DNA from: CAVQCX01 sp963775335
Lineage (GTDB): Bacteria; Pseudomonadota; Gammaproteobacteria; Chromatiales; Chromatiaceae
NCBI GenBank assembly: GCA_963775335.1
Contig: CAVZIJ010000003.1
Coordinates: 1,922,001-1,986,000 of the forward strand
Reading direction: 5' to 3'
DNA: 64,000 nucleotides
The notes under the pieces were generated by a model. It did no database searches and was not told the origin of the DNA. It saw only the letters and a list, made by a program, of their open reading frames with translations. The position numbers were made by a program, and so were the translations under genes. Numbering within the stretch: the first letter of the stretch is position 1; each line of letters opens with the position of its first letter. This document shows positions 31,104 to 40,258 of this stretch, piece after piece.

Positions 31104-32240
31104 ATGGCGAAGCTACGGGTGGTGGTATTGGGTGCAGGTTTTGGGGGGCTCGAGCTAACCACGATACTGTCCGAGGCACTCGCCGATCGCCTCGAGCTGA
31201 TTCTGATCGATCGGAACGACACCTTCTTCTTCGGCTACTCCAAGCTCGACGTGATGTTCGGCCGCAAGCCAGCCGACGCCGTCCTCATCCCTTACCGCAG
31301 TATCCTGAAGCCGGGCGTGGACTTTCGCCACGAAACCATCACGGCAATCGATCCGCAAGCAAGACGCGTCACCACCGACCGGGGGACGTACGACGCGGAC
31401 CGGCTCGTGGTCGCCCTCGGTGCCGACTACGACACGGCGGCCACTCCCGGGCTCACGGAAGGCGGCAACGAGTTCTACTCCTTTGCCGGCGCCGAGCGCC
31501 TGCGGGAGATACTGCCGACCTTTGCGGGAGGCCGCGCGATCGTCGGTGTCGCGGGAGCACCGTTCAAGTGCCCACCCGCCCCGAGCGAGGCCGCGCTGCT
31601 GCTGCACGACTATCTCGAGGCGCGCGGCTTGCGCAAGGCCTGCGAGATCAGCCTCATCATGCCGTTCGGGATCCCGATCCCGCCCTCCCCCGCGACCTCG
31701 CAGGCATTGCTCGCCGCCTTCGCTGAGCGCGGTATCGCCTTCGTCCCCAATCGGCTGGTGCGTGCGCTGAGCCCGGCGCACCGCGTCGCCGTTCTGGACG
31801 ACGGGAGCGAGCGGCCCTACGACCTGTTCCTGGGGATACCCAAACACTGTGCTCCCGAGGTGGTGGCGGTCAGCGGTATGACCGTGGATGGCTGGATACC
31901 CGTCGACCCCGAGACCCTCGAGACCCGCTTTCCGGGTGTGTATGCGGTGGGTGACGTCACCAGCGTGGGCACACCCAAAGCGGGGGTCTTCGCCGAGGGC
32001 GCCGCGCGTACCGTGGCCGCGGAGATCATCGCCCGTGCGCAGGGCAGCGAAGGGCCTTCGGCCTATCGCGGAGCCGGTGCCTGCTACATCGAGTTCGGAG
32101 GGGAACGCGTCGGGCGCATCGATGTGGAGTTCCTGCCCGGGCCGCCGACGGGAACCTTCACGGAGCCTTCGATCGCCCTGGCCGTCGAGAAGCAGCACTT
32201 CGGCTCCAGTCGCCGGGCCCGTTGGTTCGGGCTGTCGTAG
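31104..32240 (+). CDS. FAD-dependent pyridine nucleotide-disulfide/SQR-like oxidoreductase
   Basis: A 378-residue flavoprotein. ATG 31104 follows GGGGAG. It shows the FAD motif VVVLGAGFGGLE, the second nucleotide region and the C-terminal YAVGDVTSVGTPKAGVFAEG. Two cysteines at SQR-typical spots are Cys156 (FKCPPAPSEAALLL) and Cys249 (PKHCAPEV). Sulfide:quinone oxidoreductases and relatives oxidise sulfide or a thiol and reduce quinone; SQR-like is the best call, NADH dehydrogenase-type the alternative. It is divergent from the RspA-like gene, suggesting a shared sulfur role. Confidence 0.8.
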   Translation: MAKLRVVVLGAGFGGLELTTILSEALADRLELILIDRNDTFFFGYSKLDVMFGRKPADAVLIPYRSILKPGVDFRHETITAIDPQARRVTTDRGTYDADRLVVALGADYDTAATPGLTEGGNEFYSFAGAERLREILPTFAGGRAIVGVAGAPFKCPPAPSEAALLLHDYLEARGLRKACEISLIMPFGIPIPPSPATSQALLAAFAERGIAFVPNRLVRALSPAHRVAVLDDGSERPYDLFLGIPKHCAPEVVAVSGMTVDGWIPVDPETLETRFPGVYAVGDVTSVGTPKAGVFAEGAARTVAAEIIARAQGSEGPSAYRGAGACYIEFGGERVGRIDVEFLPGPPTGTFTEPSIALAVEKQHFGSSRRARWFGLS

Positions 32241-32307
32241 CCTGGCGTCGGGTAGGCGCTGCGCGCCAACCTACGAAGACTACCCGACGATCGCGGGCGG
32301 GACTGCC

Positions 32308-32495
32308 GTAGGAGCGACCTCCAGGTCGCGATCACCGACCCAGGCTGTTCGTGGCGCGAGCTGGAGCTCGCTCCTACCACACCCGGGGAACCGCCCTCGC
32401 GACACCGGGGGAACCACCGCCCCGTAGGAGCGACCTCCAGGTCGCGATCACCGACACCGGCGTTTCGTGTCGCGAGCTGGAGCTCGCTCCTACCC
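32308..32495. repeat. two tandem ~116-bp REP/BIME units
   Basis: Each unit contains GTAGGAGCGACCTCCAGGTC...GAGCTGGAGCTCGCTCCTAC, an imperfect hairpin, followed by a shared CGGGGAACCGCCCTCGCGAC spacer. The two units begin at 32308 and 32424. This is a fifth repeat type, distinct from families A to D. Confidence 0.8.
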
Positions 32496-32534
32496 CGCCC
32501 GGGGAACCGCCCTCGCGACACCGGGGGAACCGCC

Positions 32535-32717
32535 TCAGCAGCAACGGCGCACGCCGTTCCATTTTCTCGCCTGCTCGAGCTTGAAGAGCTCCTTGCGCGA
32601 CAGCAGAGGCTTCTCGGGGTGGGCCTTGGCGTGGTGGGCGAGGTAGCGCTCATAGGCATCGTCGCCGGAAAGCTGGCGTATGAGCGCCCACAGCCTGCGA
32701 GCCCGCGGCTCAGTCAT
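32535..32717 (-). CDS. ybdD: YbdD/YjiX family protein (DUF466)
   Basis: A 60-residue cytoplasmic protein: LWALIRQLSGDDAYERYLAH, then HPEKPLLSRKELFK. YbdD-type proteins pair with the CstA peptide/pyruvate transporter. It overlaps cstA by 8 nt and is translated after it. Confidence 0.88.
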   Translation of the reverse strand: MTEPRARRLWALIRQLSGDDAYERYLAHHAKAHPEKPLLSRKELFKLEQARKWNGVRRCC

Positions 32718-34794
32718 GTACCCAGTCCTCCACCAAGAGCGAAGGCTCGCGCCGCCCTTCGGAGATGGGAGGGACGGGCAAGCCGTTCAGATGACGGTAG
32801 GCAACCCGCAGCATGTCCAGGATCACGATCCAGAGCACGAGCACGAAGAACAGGGTGAGATAGGCGTCGAGATGCTGGTTCAGGATCAGCTGCGGAGCGA
32901 CGGCGGCCCGCTCGGGGGGCAGTAAGCCGGCCGCGAGCTTGGCGGCGAGGTCGTTTGCGGAGGCGAAGAAGCCGATGCGAACGTCGTGGCTGACGATCTT
33001 CTCCCAGGCGGCGCTCGTCGTCACCAGCGCCAGCCAGGCGAGCGGCAGGCCTGTCACCCAGGCATACCTGAGCCGGCCGCTCTTGATCAGGATACCCGTG
33101 GCCACCGACAAGGCGATCGCGGCCAACATCTGATTGGCGATCCCGAACAGGGGCCAGAGCAGGTTGACACCGCCATTGGGGTCGATGACGCCGATATAGA
33201 GAAAATAGCCCCAGGCACCGACCACCGCACCGCTGGCCAGCAGCACCGAGGGATACCAGGAGGTCTTACCCAGCGCCGGCACGAAATTGCCCATGAAGTC
33301 CTGCAGCATGAACCGCCCCACGCGCGTGCCGGCATCCAGCGTGGTGAGGATGAAGACCGCCTCGAACATGATGGCGAAGTGATACCAGAGGGCGAGCAGG
33401 CCCCGGCCGAACACAGTGCCAAAGATGCTCGCCATCCCGACGGCCAGCGACGGCGCCCCGCCGGTGCGGGCGAACAGGGTCGCCTCACCCATCTCCTTGG
33501 CCAGCATCTGCATCTGCTCCAGGCTCACCGGGAAGCCCCAGGAGGAGATCGTGCCCACCGCCGCGGCCGCCTTGCCGACCACGCCGGCCGGGCTGTTGAT
33601 GGCGAAGAAGACGCCCGGATCGAGCACGCTGGCCGCGACCATCGCCATGATCGCCACGAACGACTCCAGCAACATGCCGCCGTAGCCGATCATGCGGATA
33701 TCGCGCTCGTTAGCGAGCAGCTTCGGGGTGGTGCCCGAGGCGATGAGCGCGTGGAAGCCCGAGACGGCGCCGCACGCAACGGTGATGAACACGAACGGAA
33801 ACACCGTACCGCCGAAGATGGGACCCGTGCCGTCGACGAACCGGGTCAGCGCCGGCATCTTCATTTCAGGGGCCAGCAACAGGATGGCGACGGCGAGCAG
33901 CACGACCGTGCCGAGCTTCATGTAGGTGGAGAGGTAATCGCGCGGGGCAAGCAGCAGCCACACCGGCAGGATCGCGGCGAAGAAGCCGTAGGCGATGACC
34001 ACCCAGGCAAGTGAGAGACCGTCCTGATCGAACAGACCGCGCAGAATCGGGAGGTGGTCGATCCAGCCGCCGGCCCCGACGGCGAGCAACAGCAGGGCGA
34101 CGCCAAGGAACGAGCCTTCGAGCACGCGCCCCGGCCGGATATGGCGCATATACAGGCCGACCAGCATGGCGATGGGAATGGTGGCGGCGACCGTCGAAGT
34201 GGCCCAGGGGCTGTGCTTCATCGCGTTGACCACCACGAGGCCCAGAACGGCGATCAGTATCACCATGATCGTGATGGTGCCCACCAGAGCGGCGACGCCG
34301 CCCAGGGCGCCGAGCTCATCGCGGGCCATCTGCCCGAGACTGCGGCCATCTCGGCGGGTGGAGAAGAACAACGTCACCATATCCTGGACACAACCGCCGA
34401 GCACCGCACCGATCAGGATCCACAGAGTGCCGGGGAGATAGCCGAACTGGGCGGCGAGGGTCGGACCGACCAAAGGACCGGGGCCCGCGATGGCAGCGAA
34501 ATGGTGGCCGAATACCACCCATCGATTGGTCGGGACAAAGTCGCGCCCGTTGTCGAAGCGCTCGGCCGGAGTGGCACGGGTTGCATCGACCCCCAGCACC
34601 TTGGCAGCGATCCAGGCGCTGTAGAAGCGATAACCGATTGCGTAGACGCAGACCGCGGCGGTGATGAACCAGACGGCGTTGACGCTCTCGCCCCGGTTGA
34701 GCGCAATGCCCCCGATCGCCGAGGCCCCCAAGAGCGCAACCCCGACCCAGAGGGCGTATCCAAGCAATTTTCTGTTCACGTTGGCACCCGACAC
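32710..34794 (-). CDS. cstA: carbon starvation protein A, pyruvate/peptide transporter
   Basis: A 694-residue membrane protein with many helices. CstA landmarks are RDFVPTNRWVVFGHHFAAIA, GPGPLVGPTLAAQFGYLPG and FHALIASGTTPKLL. The family imports peptides or pyruvate, and its expression is usually induced on starvation. It is followed by ybdD with an 8-nt overlap, the standard gene pair. The length matches the family, and no disruption is visible. Confidence 0.95.
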   Translation of the reverse strand: MSGANVNRKLLGYALWVGVALLGASAIGGIALNRGESVNAVWFITAAVCVYAIGYRFYSAWIAAKVLGVDATRATPAERFDNGRDFVPTNRWVVFGHHFAAIAGPGPLVGPTLAAQFGYLPGTLWILIGAVLGGCVQDMVTLFFSTRRDGRSLGQMARDELGALGGVAALVGTITIMVILIAVLGLVVVNAMKHSPWATSTVAATIPIAMLVGLYMRHIRPGRVLEGSFLGVALLLLAVGAGGWIDHLPILRGLFDQDGLSLAWVVIAYGFFAAILPVWLLLAPRDYLSTYMKLGTVVLLAVAILLLAPEMKMPALTRFVDGTGPIFGGTVFPFVFITVACGAVSGFHALIASGTTPKLLANERDIRMIGYGGMLLESFVAIMAMVAASVLDPGVFFAINSPAGVVGKAAAAVGTISSWGFPVSLEQMQMLAKEMGEATLFARTGGAPSLAVGMASIFGTVFGRGLLALWYHFAIMFEAVFILTTLDAGTRVGRFMLQDFMGNFVPALGKTSWYPSVLLASGAVVGAWGYFLYIGVIDPNGGVNLLWPLFGIANQMLAAIALSVATGILIKSGRLRYAWVTGLPLAWLALVTTSAAWEKIVSHDVRIGFFASANDLAAKLAAGLLPPERAAVAPQLILNQHLDAYLTLFFVLVLWIVILDMLRVAYRHLNGLPVPPISEGRREPSLLVEDWVHD

Positions 34795-34971
34795 TGATCG
34801 TTGGCCCGGATTCTATCGCGCCACCGCAACGACCCAAGCAGGTCCCCGCCGGCTGGCTCTTCGGGGTCGCGACGCGCCTTCCTGCCGCCCGAATACTCGC
34901 ACATCCCCTGCGGAGTTGACCAATCGGGTACGAAAGGCGGGTGCCCCCGGGCGGCAAGGCCCGCTCTGCGC

Positions 34972-35394
34972 CTATGGCGAGCCGGGAAGACGCTCGCCGG
35001 TGGGAGCCGGTGGCTCTCCGCGGAGCATCTCCTCGATGTCGCCGACCGTGTCGGTCAGGAGGTTGATCTTGTGCGCGAGACCCTGGATCTCCGAGTGCGC
35101 ACGACGATTGACGTCGAAGTCCAGCTCGCTGCGGAGCCGGTCCTTCTTGTCCTGCCGGTTCTGGCTCATCATGATGATCGGGGCCTGGATCGCGGCAAGC
35201 ATCGACAGGAAGAGATTCAGCAGGATGAACGGATAGGGGTCCCAGGCGGCCTTGCCCAGCTCGACATTTATCGCCGCATAGATGGATAGCCCAATCAGGC
35301 AGCTGACGATGAAGGACCAGGAGCCGCCGAACGAGGCCACGTGGTCGGCGATGCGCTCGCCGAAGGTAACCGCCCCCTCAATCACATCGTTCAA
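34972..35394 (-). CDS. DUF1003 membrane protein
   Basis: A 140-residue protein with two helices (about 25-43 and 55-75), the conserved DPYPFILLNLFLSMLAAIQA and MMSQNRQDKKDR, and a C-terminal coiled segment (INLLTDTVGDIEEMLR). DUF1003 proteins have no known reaction. The neighbouring cNMP-binding protein just upstream is a frequent partner, sometimes fused to it. Confidence 0.85.
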   Translation of the reverse strand: MNDVIEGAVTFGERIADHVASFGGSWSFIVSCLIGLSIYAAINVELGKAAWDPYPFILLNLFLSMLAAIQAPIIMMSQNRQDKKDRLRSELDFDVNRRAHSEIQGLAHKINLLTDTVGDIEEMLRGEPPAPTGERLPGSP

Positions 35395-35435
35395 CCGGAT
35401 AAGATCGTGGCTCGCTTCGCTCTCACGATCTATCC

Positions 35436-35891
35436 TTACTCGTTAGGATTGCGGGCCGCACGAATGCGCACCAGGCGCTGCGCGCTGTGGAACTGCCGGC
35501 CGAGGACGGCCATTAGATCCAGGCCGGCGTCCGGCTTGCGTCTGAGCAGGACCGTGATGGCGCTGCGCGAGACCTCGATGCATTCGCTTTCCAGGACAGC
35601 GGTTGCCTCTGTCTCGTGATGGGTCTGCGCCACCATCGAGGCAAATCCGAAGAGCTCGCCCTGTGCGGGCTGGTCGACGACGACCTCCTGCTGGTCCTCG
35701 TCGATGGTCGTGACCCGCACCGCACCCGACACCAGGACGTAGGCGCGGTCGCTCGGGTCGCCAATCTTGTAGATGCGCTGTCGCGGTGCGAACGTGCGCG
35801 CCGCGACCTGGGCGGCGAGGACAGCGATCTCATCCTCGTCGAGCAGGGAGAAGAGTGAGACCTTCCTCAATTCTTCTGGATTACAAGCCAT
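35436..35891 (-). CDS. cyclic nucleotide-binding domain protein
   Basis: A 151-residue protein starting at ATG 35891 (the upstream Gly/Arg-rich frame is not protein-like). Residues 15-125 are a cNMP-binding jelly roll: LDEDEIAVLAAQVAARTFAP, GELFGFASM and AVLESECIEV, with no DNA-binding domain following. It is 42 nt upstream of the DUF1003 gene, so they probably form an operon. The ligand pocket Arg is not evident, so cyclic nucleotide binding is uncertain. Confidence 0.8.
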   Translation of the reverse strand: MACNPEELRKVSLFSLLDEDEIAVLAAQVAARTFAPRQRIYKIGDPSDRAYVLVSGAVRVTTIDEDQQEVVVDQPAQGELFGFASMVAQTHHETEATAVLESECIEVSRSAITVLLRRKPDAGLDLMAVLGRQFHSAQRLVRIRAARNPNE

Positions 35892-36123
35892 CGACTGCCT
35901 CGCTCGGTTGGTACCCCTGCCCCTGCCCCTGCCCCTAAGGCCTGACCCAGCGCGGCGCGGCAACCAGGGCAGGCCACCTCGGGGGATCCGCGGTGAACAT
36001 CAAGCCGGCGTCGCCAAGTCATGCCAGGCACACCGCTGCGCCCGCTGCTATGCGCTATCCGTTGGCAAGGGGCCATTATGTGGGCCGTCGCCTTTTTTCG
36101 CACGGATGAGGACGCCACCTCGG
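35892..36123. other. intergenic, GGGGCA microsatellite
   Basis: A CCCCTG repeat (about 35914-35938) lies between the cNMP protein and the arsenic-type cluster; no gene recognised. Confidence 0.45.
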
Positions 36124-36363
36124 CTATCCGCCGCGCACCCAGCCCCGTACCTGGTCGGGGGCCGGAATGCTCCCGCTGTGCACGAGCCTGCCGTCGACCA
36201 CCACGCCGGGGGTGGCCATCACGCCGTAAGCGAGGATTTCGGCAATGTCACTGACCTTCTCGAGGCGGATCTCGACACCCGCTTCTTTGGCCGCCTGGAC
36301 GATGACGTTGGCGGTGATCTCGCAGCTGCGACAGCCGCCGCCCAGTACCTTGAAGTGCTTCAT
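36124..36363 (-). CDS. TM0996/MTH895-type thioredoxin-fold protein
   Basis: A 79-residue small thioredoxin: MKHFKVLGGGCRSCEIT gives a CxxC (Cys11, Cys14), then VEIRLEKVSDIAEI and the cis-Pro motif VMATPGVVVDGRL. It is the last gene of a permease, GDCCVxC and thioredoxin-like set, which suggests it handles the thiol chemistry of an arsenic or other soft-metal efflux process. Confidence 0.9.
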   Translation of the reverse strand: MKHFKVLGGGCRSCEITANVIVQAAKEAGVEIRLEKVSDIAEILAYGVMATPGVVVDGRLVHSGSIPAPDQVRGWVRGG

Positions 36364-36605
36364 GAGGATCTCTCCACAGCTCGGCCACAGCATCCATCCT
36401 TGCCGCGGAGCTGCACCGGCGGACAGGGTCGGCTCCCGTAAGAGCAGTAGAGGCAGCAGTCCCCGGGCCTGGGTCTGAGCAGGGCACCGCAGCCGGGGCA
36501 CTCCCAATACCAGACACACCGATCCGTGGGCATGGTCTCCTCGCGCGCGAAGCCGCAGCGGGGACAGATGATGGTTGCACGCAGGATGGGCTCCACACCG
36601 GCCAT
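36360..36605 (-). CDS. GDCCVxC-type protein
   Basis: An 81-residue Cys-rich protein. It has a zinc-knuckle-like CPRCGF and CPGCGALLRP, and the signature GDCCLYCSYGSRPCPP (canonical GDCCVxCSYG). Some members of this family are selenoproteins, but here the Cys positions are ordinary cysteines. The start is 2 nt from the permease stop; it overlaps the thioredoxin-like start by 4 nt. Confidence 0.88.
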   Translation of the reverse strand: MAGVEPILRATIICPRCGFAREETMPTDRCVWYWECPGCGALLRPRPGDCCLYCSYGSRPCPPVQLRGKDGCCGRAVERSS

Positions 36606-36606
36606 C

Positions 36607-37560
36607 TCAGGCGATCAGGTTGAAGCCCCAGCCCACCAGGGTGAAGGCGAGCGCGAGAACGCCGGCGAAGAGAGCCAGGGCCTGCCATTTGATGACCTTG
36701 CGCAGAATCAGCATCTCGGGCAGAGAGAGCGCTGCAACGCTCATCATGAAGGCAAGGGTGGTACCGACCGCCACCCCCTTCCCAAGCATGGCCTGGGCCA
36801 CGGGGATCACACCGGTGGCGTTGGAGTATAGCGGAACGCCGAGCAGCACCGCGCCGGGCACCGTGTACCAGGCATCACCGCCCAGGTGCTCGGTCACCCA
36901 GGTCCCGGGAACGAAGCCGTGGAAAAGCGCCCCGAGGGCGATGCCCCCAAGCACCCATTTCCAGATCCGACCCACAATTCCGCGTACCTCGCCCCAGGCG
37001 TAGCGGTGGCGCTCGGCGAGCGAGCGCCCCGACTCGGGCAGGGCCGAGTGGCCCACCTGGATGCGCCAGACGTAGTCCTCGACCCAGCGCTCGGGCCTGA
37101 ACCCCTGCATGGCGATCCCGCCGACCCAGGCGACCAGCAGCCCCGCAACGACATACAGTGCCGCAAGCCGCCAGCCCAGCACCCCTATCAGGATGACCGC
37201 CGCCACCTCGTTGATCATGGGGCTGGCTATCAGGAACGAGAAGGTGACGCCAAGCGGGATCCCGGCCTCCACGAACCCGATGAACAGCGGTACCGAGGAG
37301 CAGGAGCAGAAGGGCGTGACCGCCCCCAGACCGACCGCGAGCGCCCTCGCCTGCCAGTCGGGGCGACCGCGTACGAAGTCGCGCACCCGCTCGGGCGCCA
37401 GCAAGGCCCGCACCAGGCCCATGAAGTAGATGACGCCGACCAGCAGCACGAAGATCTTCGCCACGTCCGTGACGAAGAAATGCAAGGAGGACCCGAGGCG
37501 GGAGCCGGGATCGAGCCCCAGGGCCCCATAGACCAGCAGGTCGGCCAGAGCCTCAAACAC
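36607..37560 (-). CDS. UPF0718/DUF318 permease (ArsP-like)
   Basis: About 317 residues from a GTG at 37560, where the family's LADLLVYGALGLDPGS start begins. It is a permease with ten-plus helices, including the family's GAVTPFCSCSSVPLFIG and GVPLYSNATGVIP. ArsP-type permeases export organoarsenicals; other members handle unknown metalloids. It is followed by the GDCCVxC gene (2-nt gap). The 5' end overlaps the dead MFS gene by 8 nt. Confidence 0.85.
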   Translation of the reverse strand: MFEALADLLVYGALGLDPGSRLGSSLHFFVTDVAKIFVLLVGVIYFMGLVRALLAPERVRDFVRGRPDWQARALAVGLGAVTPFCSCSSVPLFIGFVEAGIPLGVTFSFLIASPMINEVAAVILIGVLGWRLAALYVVAGLLVAWVGGIAMQGFRPERWVEDYVWRIQVGHSALPESGRSLAERHRYAWGEVRGIVGRIWKWVLGGIALGALFHGFVPGTWVTEHLGGDAWYTVPGAVLLGVPLYSNATGVIPVAQAMLGKGVAVGTTLAFMMSVAALSLPEMLILRKVIKWQALALFAGVLALAFTLVGWGFNLIA

Positions 37561-37845
37561 CGACGCCTGCCTCCAGACGCTGCCCGGACACGGCCTCGGG
37601 AAGACCGGTCGAGGGCAACGCCGGCGCCTGCGCGAAGGCCGCGGACCGCCACAGGCGCCCGGGCAGTCCGTACACCTGGTAGACCCCTGCGGAGAGGATC
37701 GTGCGAGCAAGCCGCCCGCCAGCGTTGGCCACGTCGTAGAAGCCCACGGTCATCGACCCGCGATCGAAGTCCGAACAGGCCAGGATCGGGCAGGAGGGCA
37801 CGGGGCAGTCGCGACGGCGAAGACCAGGCCGAAAATCATCAGACC
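37553..37845 (-). pseudogene. MFS transporter (ArsJ-like) C-terminal remnant
   Basis: Leftward, a frame with FVVGLMIFGLVFAVATA is shifted into CPILACSDFDRGSMTVGFYD, then VANAGGRLARTILSAGVYQ. The last helices of an ArsJ-type MFS exporter normally read F-Y-Y-M-A-N-A-x-G-R-L. Only the final ~90 residues remain, with one frameshift. Confidence 0.6.
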
Positions 37846-37854
37846 CACCACGAA

Positions 37855-38970
37855 TCACTTCCCGGCGCCCGGCATGGACCGCGCGTCGGTCGCACGGGCG
37901 AGCCCGCGATCGTACCAGCCGCGGGTGGCATTCACGATCCTCACCACCGAGAGCATGACCGGCACCTCGACCAGCACCCCCACCACGGTGGCGAGCGCGG
38001 CGCCCGAGTCGAAGCCGAACAGCACGATGGCCGTGGCCACCGCCAGCTCGAAGAAATTGCTCGCCCCGATCAACGCCGAGGGGGCCGCCACGCAGTGCGG
38101 CACGCCCAGCCGGCGGTTCAGCAGATAGGCGAGACCCGAGTTGAAGTACACCTGCACCAGAATCGGCGCCGCCAGCATCGCGATCACCAGCGGCTGGCCG
38201 AGGATCTGCTCTCCCTGGAAGCCGAACAGCAGCACCAGGGTGGCCAGCAGCGCAGCCAGGGACAGGGGATGCAGGCGCGCGAGCAGCCGCTCCAGGGTCG
38301 ACGCTCCACCTGCGCCCAACACCCGCCGGCGCCACACCTGGGCGAGCACGACCGGAATAGCGATGTACAGCAGCACCGAGAGAAAAAGCGTAGACCAGGG
38401 CACGCTGATCGCCGAGAGCCCCAGCAACAGCCCTACGATGGGCGCAAACGCGACGATCATGATGCTGTCGTTGAGCGCCACCTGCGTGAGCGTGAAGTTG
38501 GCGTCGCCCCCGGACAGCCGACTCCACACGAAGACCATGGCGGTGCAGGGCGCGGCGGCCAGGATGATCAACCCGGCGATGTAGGCGTCGATCTGGTCGT
38601 GGGGCAGGAAAGGCGCGAACAGCCCGCGGATGAAGACCCACCCCAACAGCGCCATGGAGAAGGGCTTGATCGCCCAGTTGATGAGCAGCGTGACGCCTAT
38701 GCCTTTCCAGTGCGCCTTCACCTGATGCAGGGCCGCGAAATCGACCTTGAGCAGCATCGGGATGACCATCAGCCAGATCAGCGCCGCCACCGGCAGGTTG
38801 ACCTGGGCCAGCTGGATGCGCCCCACGGCCTGGAACAGTGCCGGGAAAAGGTGCCCGAGGGCGATGCCCACGGCGATGCACAGGGCGACCCAGAGGCTGA
38901 GGTAGCGCTCGAAAACGCCCAGAGAGGCCCCTGCCGCGCGTTTGCCTGTGACTTCGCACTGGACGCTCAT
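37855..38970 (-). CDS. arsB: arsenite efflux transporter Acr3
   Basis: A 371-residue Acr3 (bile-acid transporter superfamily) with ten helices. It shows IPMLLKVDFAALHQ, LINWAIKPFSMALLGW, the APCTAMVFVWSRLSGGDANF motif with the critical Cys, and PHCVAAPSALIGASNFFELA. Acr3 exports As(III). It lies 18 nt before arsC (read leftward arsR, arsC, acr3), the standard ars order. Confidence 0.92.
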   Translation of the reverse strand: MSVQCEVTGKRAAGASLGVFERYLSLWVALCIAVGIALGHLFPALFQAVGRIQLAQVNLPVAALIWLMVIPMLLKVDFAALHQVKAHWKGIGVTLLINWAIKPFSMALLGWVFIRGLFAPFLPHDQIDAYIAGLIILAAAPCTAMVFVWSRLSGGDANFTLTQVALNDSIMIVAFAPIVGLLLGLSAISVPWSTLFLSVLLYIAIPVVLAQVWRRRVLGAGGASTLERLLARLHPLSLAALLATLVLLFGFQGEQILGQPLVIAMLAAPILVQVYFNSGLAYLLNRRLGVPHCVAAPSALIGASNFFELAVATAIVLFGFDSGAALATVVGVLVEVPVMLSVVRIVNATRGWYDRGLARATDARSMPGAGK

Positions 38971-38988
38971 GGCGCAGCGCTCCTCGAT

Positions 38989-39579
38989 CTATGGGAACGA
39001 ATCCCGATTCGCTTTGGTCTCGCTGACCGCCGCACCCTCGTCTCCGGCCCAGGCTGCAGGCGCCTCGTCGCCCGCCGAACGGACCCGACCGATCTCGTGC
39101 AGCCGGCGCTGCAGCCTCATCCGGTCGAGGGACTTGAAGGGCAGGCTGACGAAGAGAGAGACCCGGTTCTGCAATTCGGCAAAGGCCCGACGAAACGCCA
39201 TGATGCGCGCCAGCTCATCGCCCTGCGCTGCCGCCGGGTCCGCGACGCCCCAATGCGCCGTTATCGGCTGACCCGGCCAGACCGGGCAGACCTCGGCGGC
39301 AGCGCTGTCGCACACGGTCAGCACGAAGTCCATGCGCGGCGCGGCGCCGGGCTGCCCAAACTCCCCCCAGTGCTTGCTGCGCAACCCGTCGACCGGGTAG
39401 TTGTTCTGCCGCAGAACCTCCAGCGCCAGGGGGTGCACCTCGCCCTTGGGGTGGCTGCCGGCGCTGAAGCCTCGAAACCGCCCCCCGCCCCAGCGCTCGA
39501 TCAGCCGCTCGCCGAAGATGCTGCGGGCCGAGTTGCCGGTGCAGAGAAACAGCACGTTGAATAGCTGATCGGTCATCAC
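38989..39579 (-). CDS. arsC: arsenate reductase (LMW protein-tyrosine-phosphatase type)
   Basis: A 196-residue ArsC. The P-loop VLFLCTGNSARS starts the catalytic Cys13, followed by the DPAAAQGDE region and a Cys-pair-like CDSAAAEVCPVWPG carrying the resolving cysteines of the thioredoxin-coupled type. A ~35-residue C-terminal extension is unusual for the family (about 140-165 aa) and lacks motifs. Next gene: acr3. Confidence 0.9.
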   Translation of the reverse strand: MMTDQLFNVLFLCTGNSARSIFGERLIERWGGGRFRGFSAGSHPKGEVHPLALEVLRQNNYPVDGLRSKHWGEFGQPGAAPRMDFVLTVCDSAAAEVCPVWPGQPITAHWGVADPAAAQGDELARIMAFRRAFAELQNRVSLFVSLPFKSLDRMRLQRRLHEIGRVRSAGDEAPAAWAGDEGAAVSETKANRDSFP

Positions 39580-39645
39580 CGTTCCCTCAATGGAATGTGA
39601 CTGGGGCCGTCCGGGGCGCCCCGGACGAACGAAGAGAAGCCCGAC

Positions 39646-39999
39646 TCAGGCACAGCGCGCGGCACCCGGGCGGTTGGGCATGAGCGCGAGCGCGGCACGG
39701 TCCGCAGCAAAGGGGGCCTGATCGGCCAGGCCCGAAGCGGTCTGGCGCAGCACCGGCAACACCCAGCCGGGCAGGCCAGGGCTGATCCGGTAGTGGATCC
39801 AGAGCCCTTCGCGGCGGTCCCGAACCAGGCCGGCCTCGCGCAGCTGCGCCAGATGCCGGGACATGTGGGGCTGGGCCGCACCCAGTGCGTGGGTGAGCTC
39901 GCACACGCAGAGCTCCTCGTGCTCCAGAAGCAGCAGCAGGCATCTCAGGCGGGTGTCGTGTCCGAGGGCCGAAAACAGACGAACGGGGTCCATATTCAT
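39646..39999 (-). CDS. arsR: ArsR-family arsenic repressor
   Basis: A 117-residue winged helix protein starting at ATG 39999 (MNMDPVRLF). The ELCVCEL metal-binding pair Cys31/Cys33 lies in the alpha-3 helix, followed by AAQPHMSRHLAQLREAGLV, the recognition helix. The upstream segment to 40035 is not needed. An AT-rich dyad (ATATTC...GAATGTAT) around 40021-40042 is a plausible autoregulatory operator. Confidence 0.92.
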   Translation of the reverse strand: MNMDPVRLFSALGHDTRLRCLLLLLEHEELCVCELTHALGAAQPHMSRHLAQLREAGLVRDRREGLWIHYRISPGLPGWVLPVLRQTASGLADQAPFAADRAALALMPNRPGAARCA

Positions 40000-40258
40000 G
40001 TCACCGAATATACGGCAGGCCATATATTCCGTCAAACGAATGTATTGTGACGGCGGGCGATGCTCGGGAAGCGATGCGTTCCCCCAGCCCTTGCGCCAAG
40101 GCGCAAGACACGCCCAGGGAAGGCCGAGGGCCGGTCCTCTTTGCGGACCGACCGGCCCAGCGGCGGTTTCGGAATCCGTGACGGTCTTGCGTCTTGCGGT
40201 GAGTCACTCCCGCCCCAGCGCCGGTCTCATGCCAGGCGGGAAAGGCGGAGCTCGTGCC

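Noticed and set aside
32986..34014. A 342-codon rightward frame opposite cstA
   Set aside because: Shadow of cstA; dominated by Arg/His/Asp/Gly.
37766..38959. A leftward frame overlapping Acr3 (468 codons)
   Set aside because: Arg/Pro-rich shadow frame of Acr3; only its 3' end (below 37766) is real, as the MFS remnant.
36886..39564. An 892-codon rightward open frame across the permease and acr3 region
   Set aside because: It is antisense to clearly conserved genes (permease, Acr3, ArsC) and has His/Gln/Arg-rich shadow composition.
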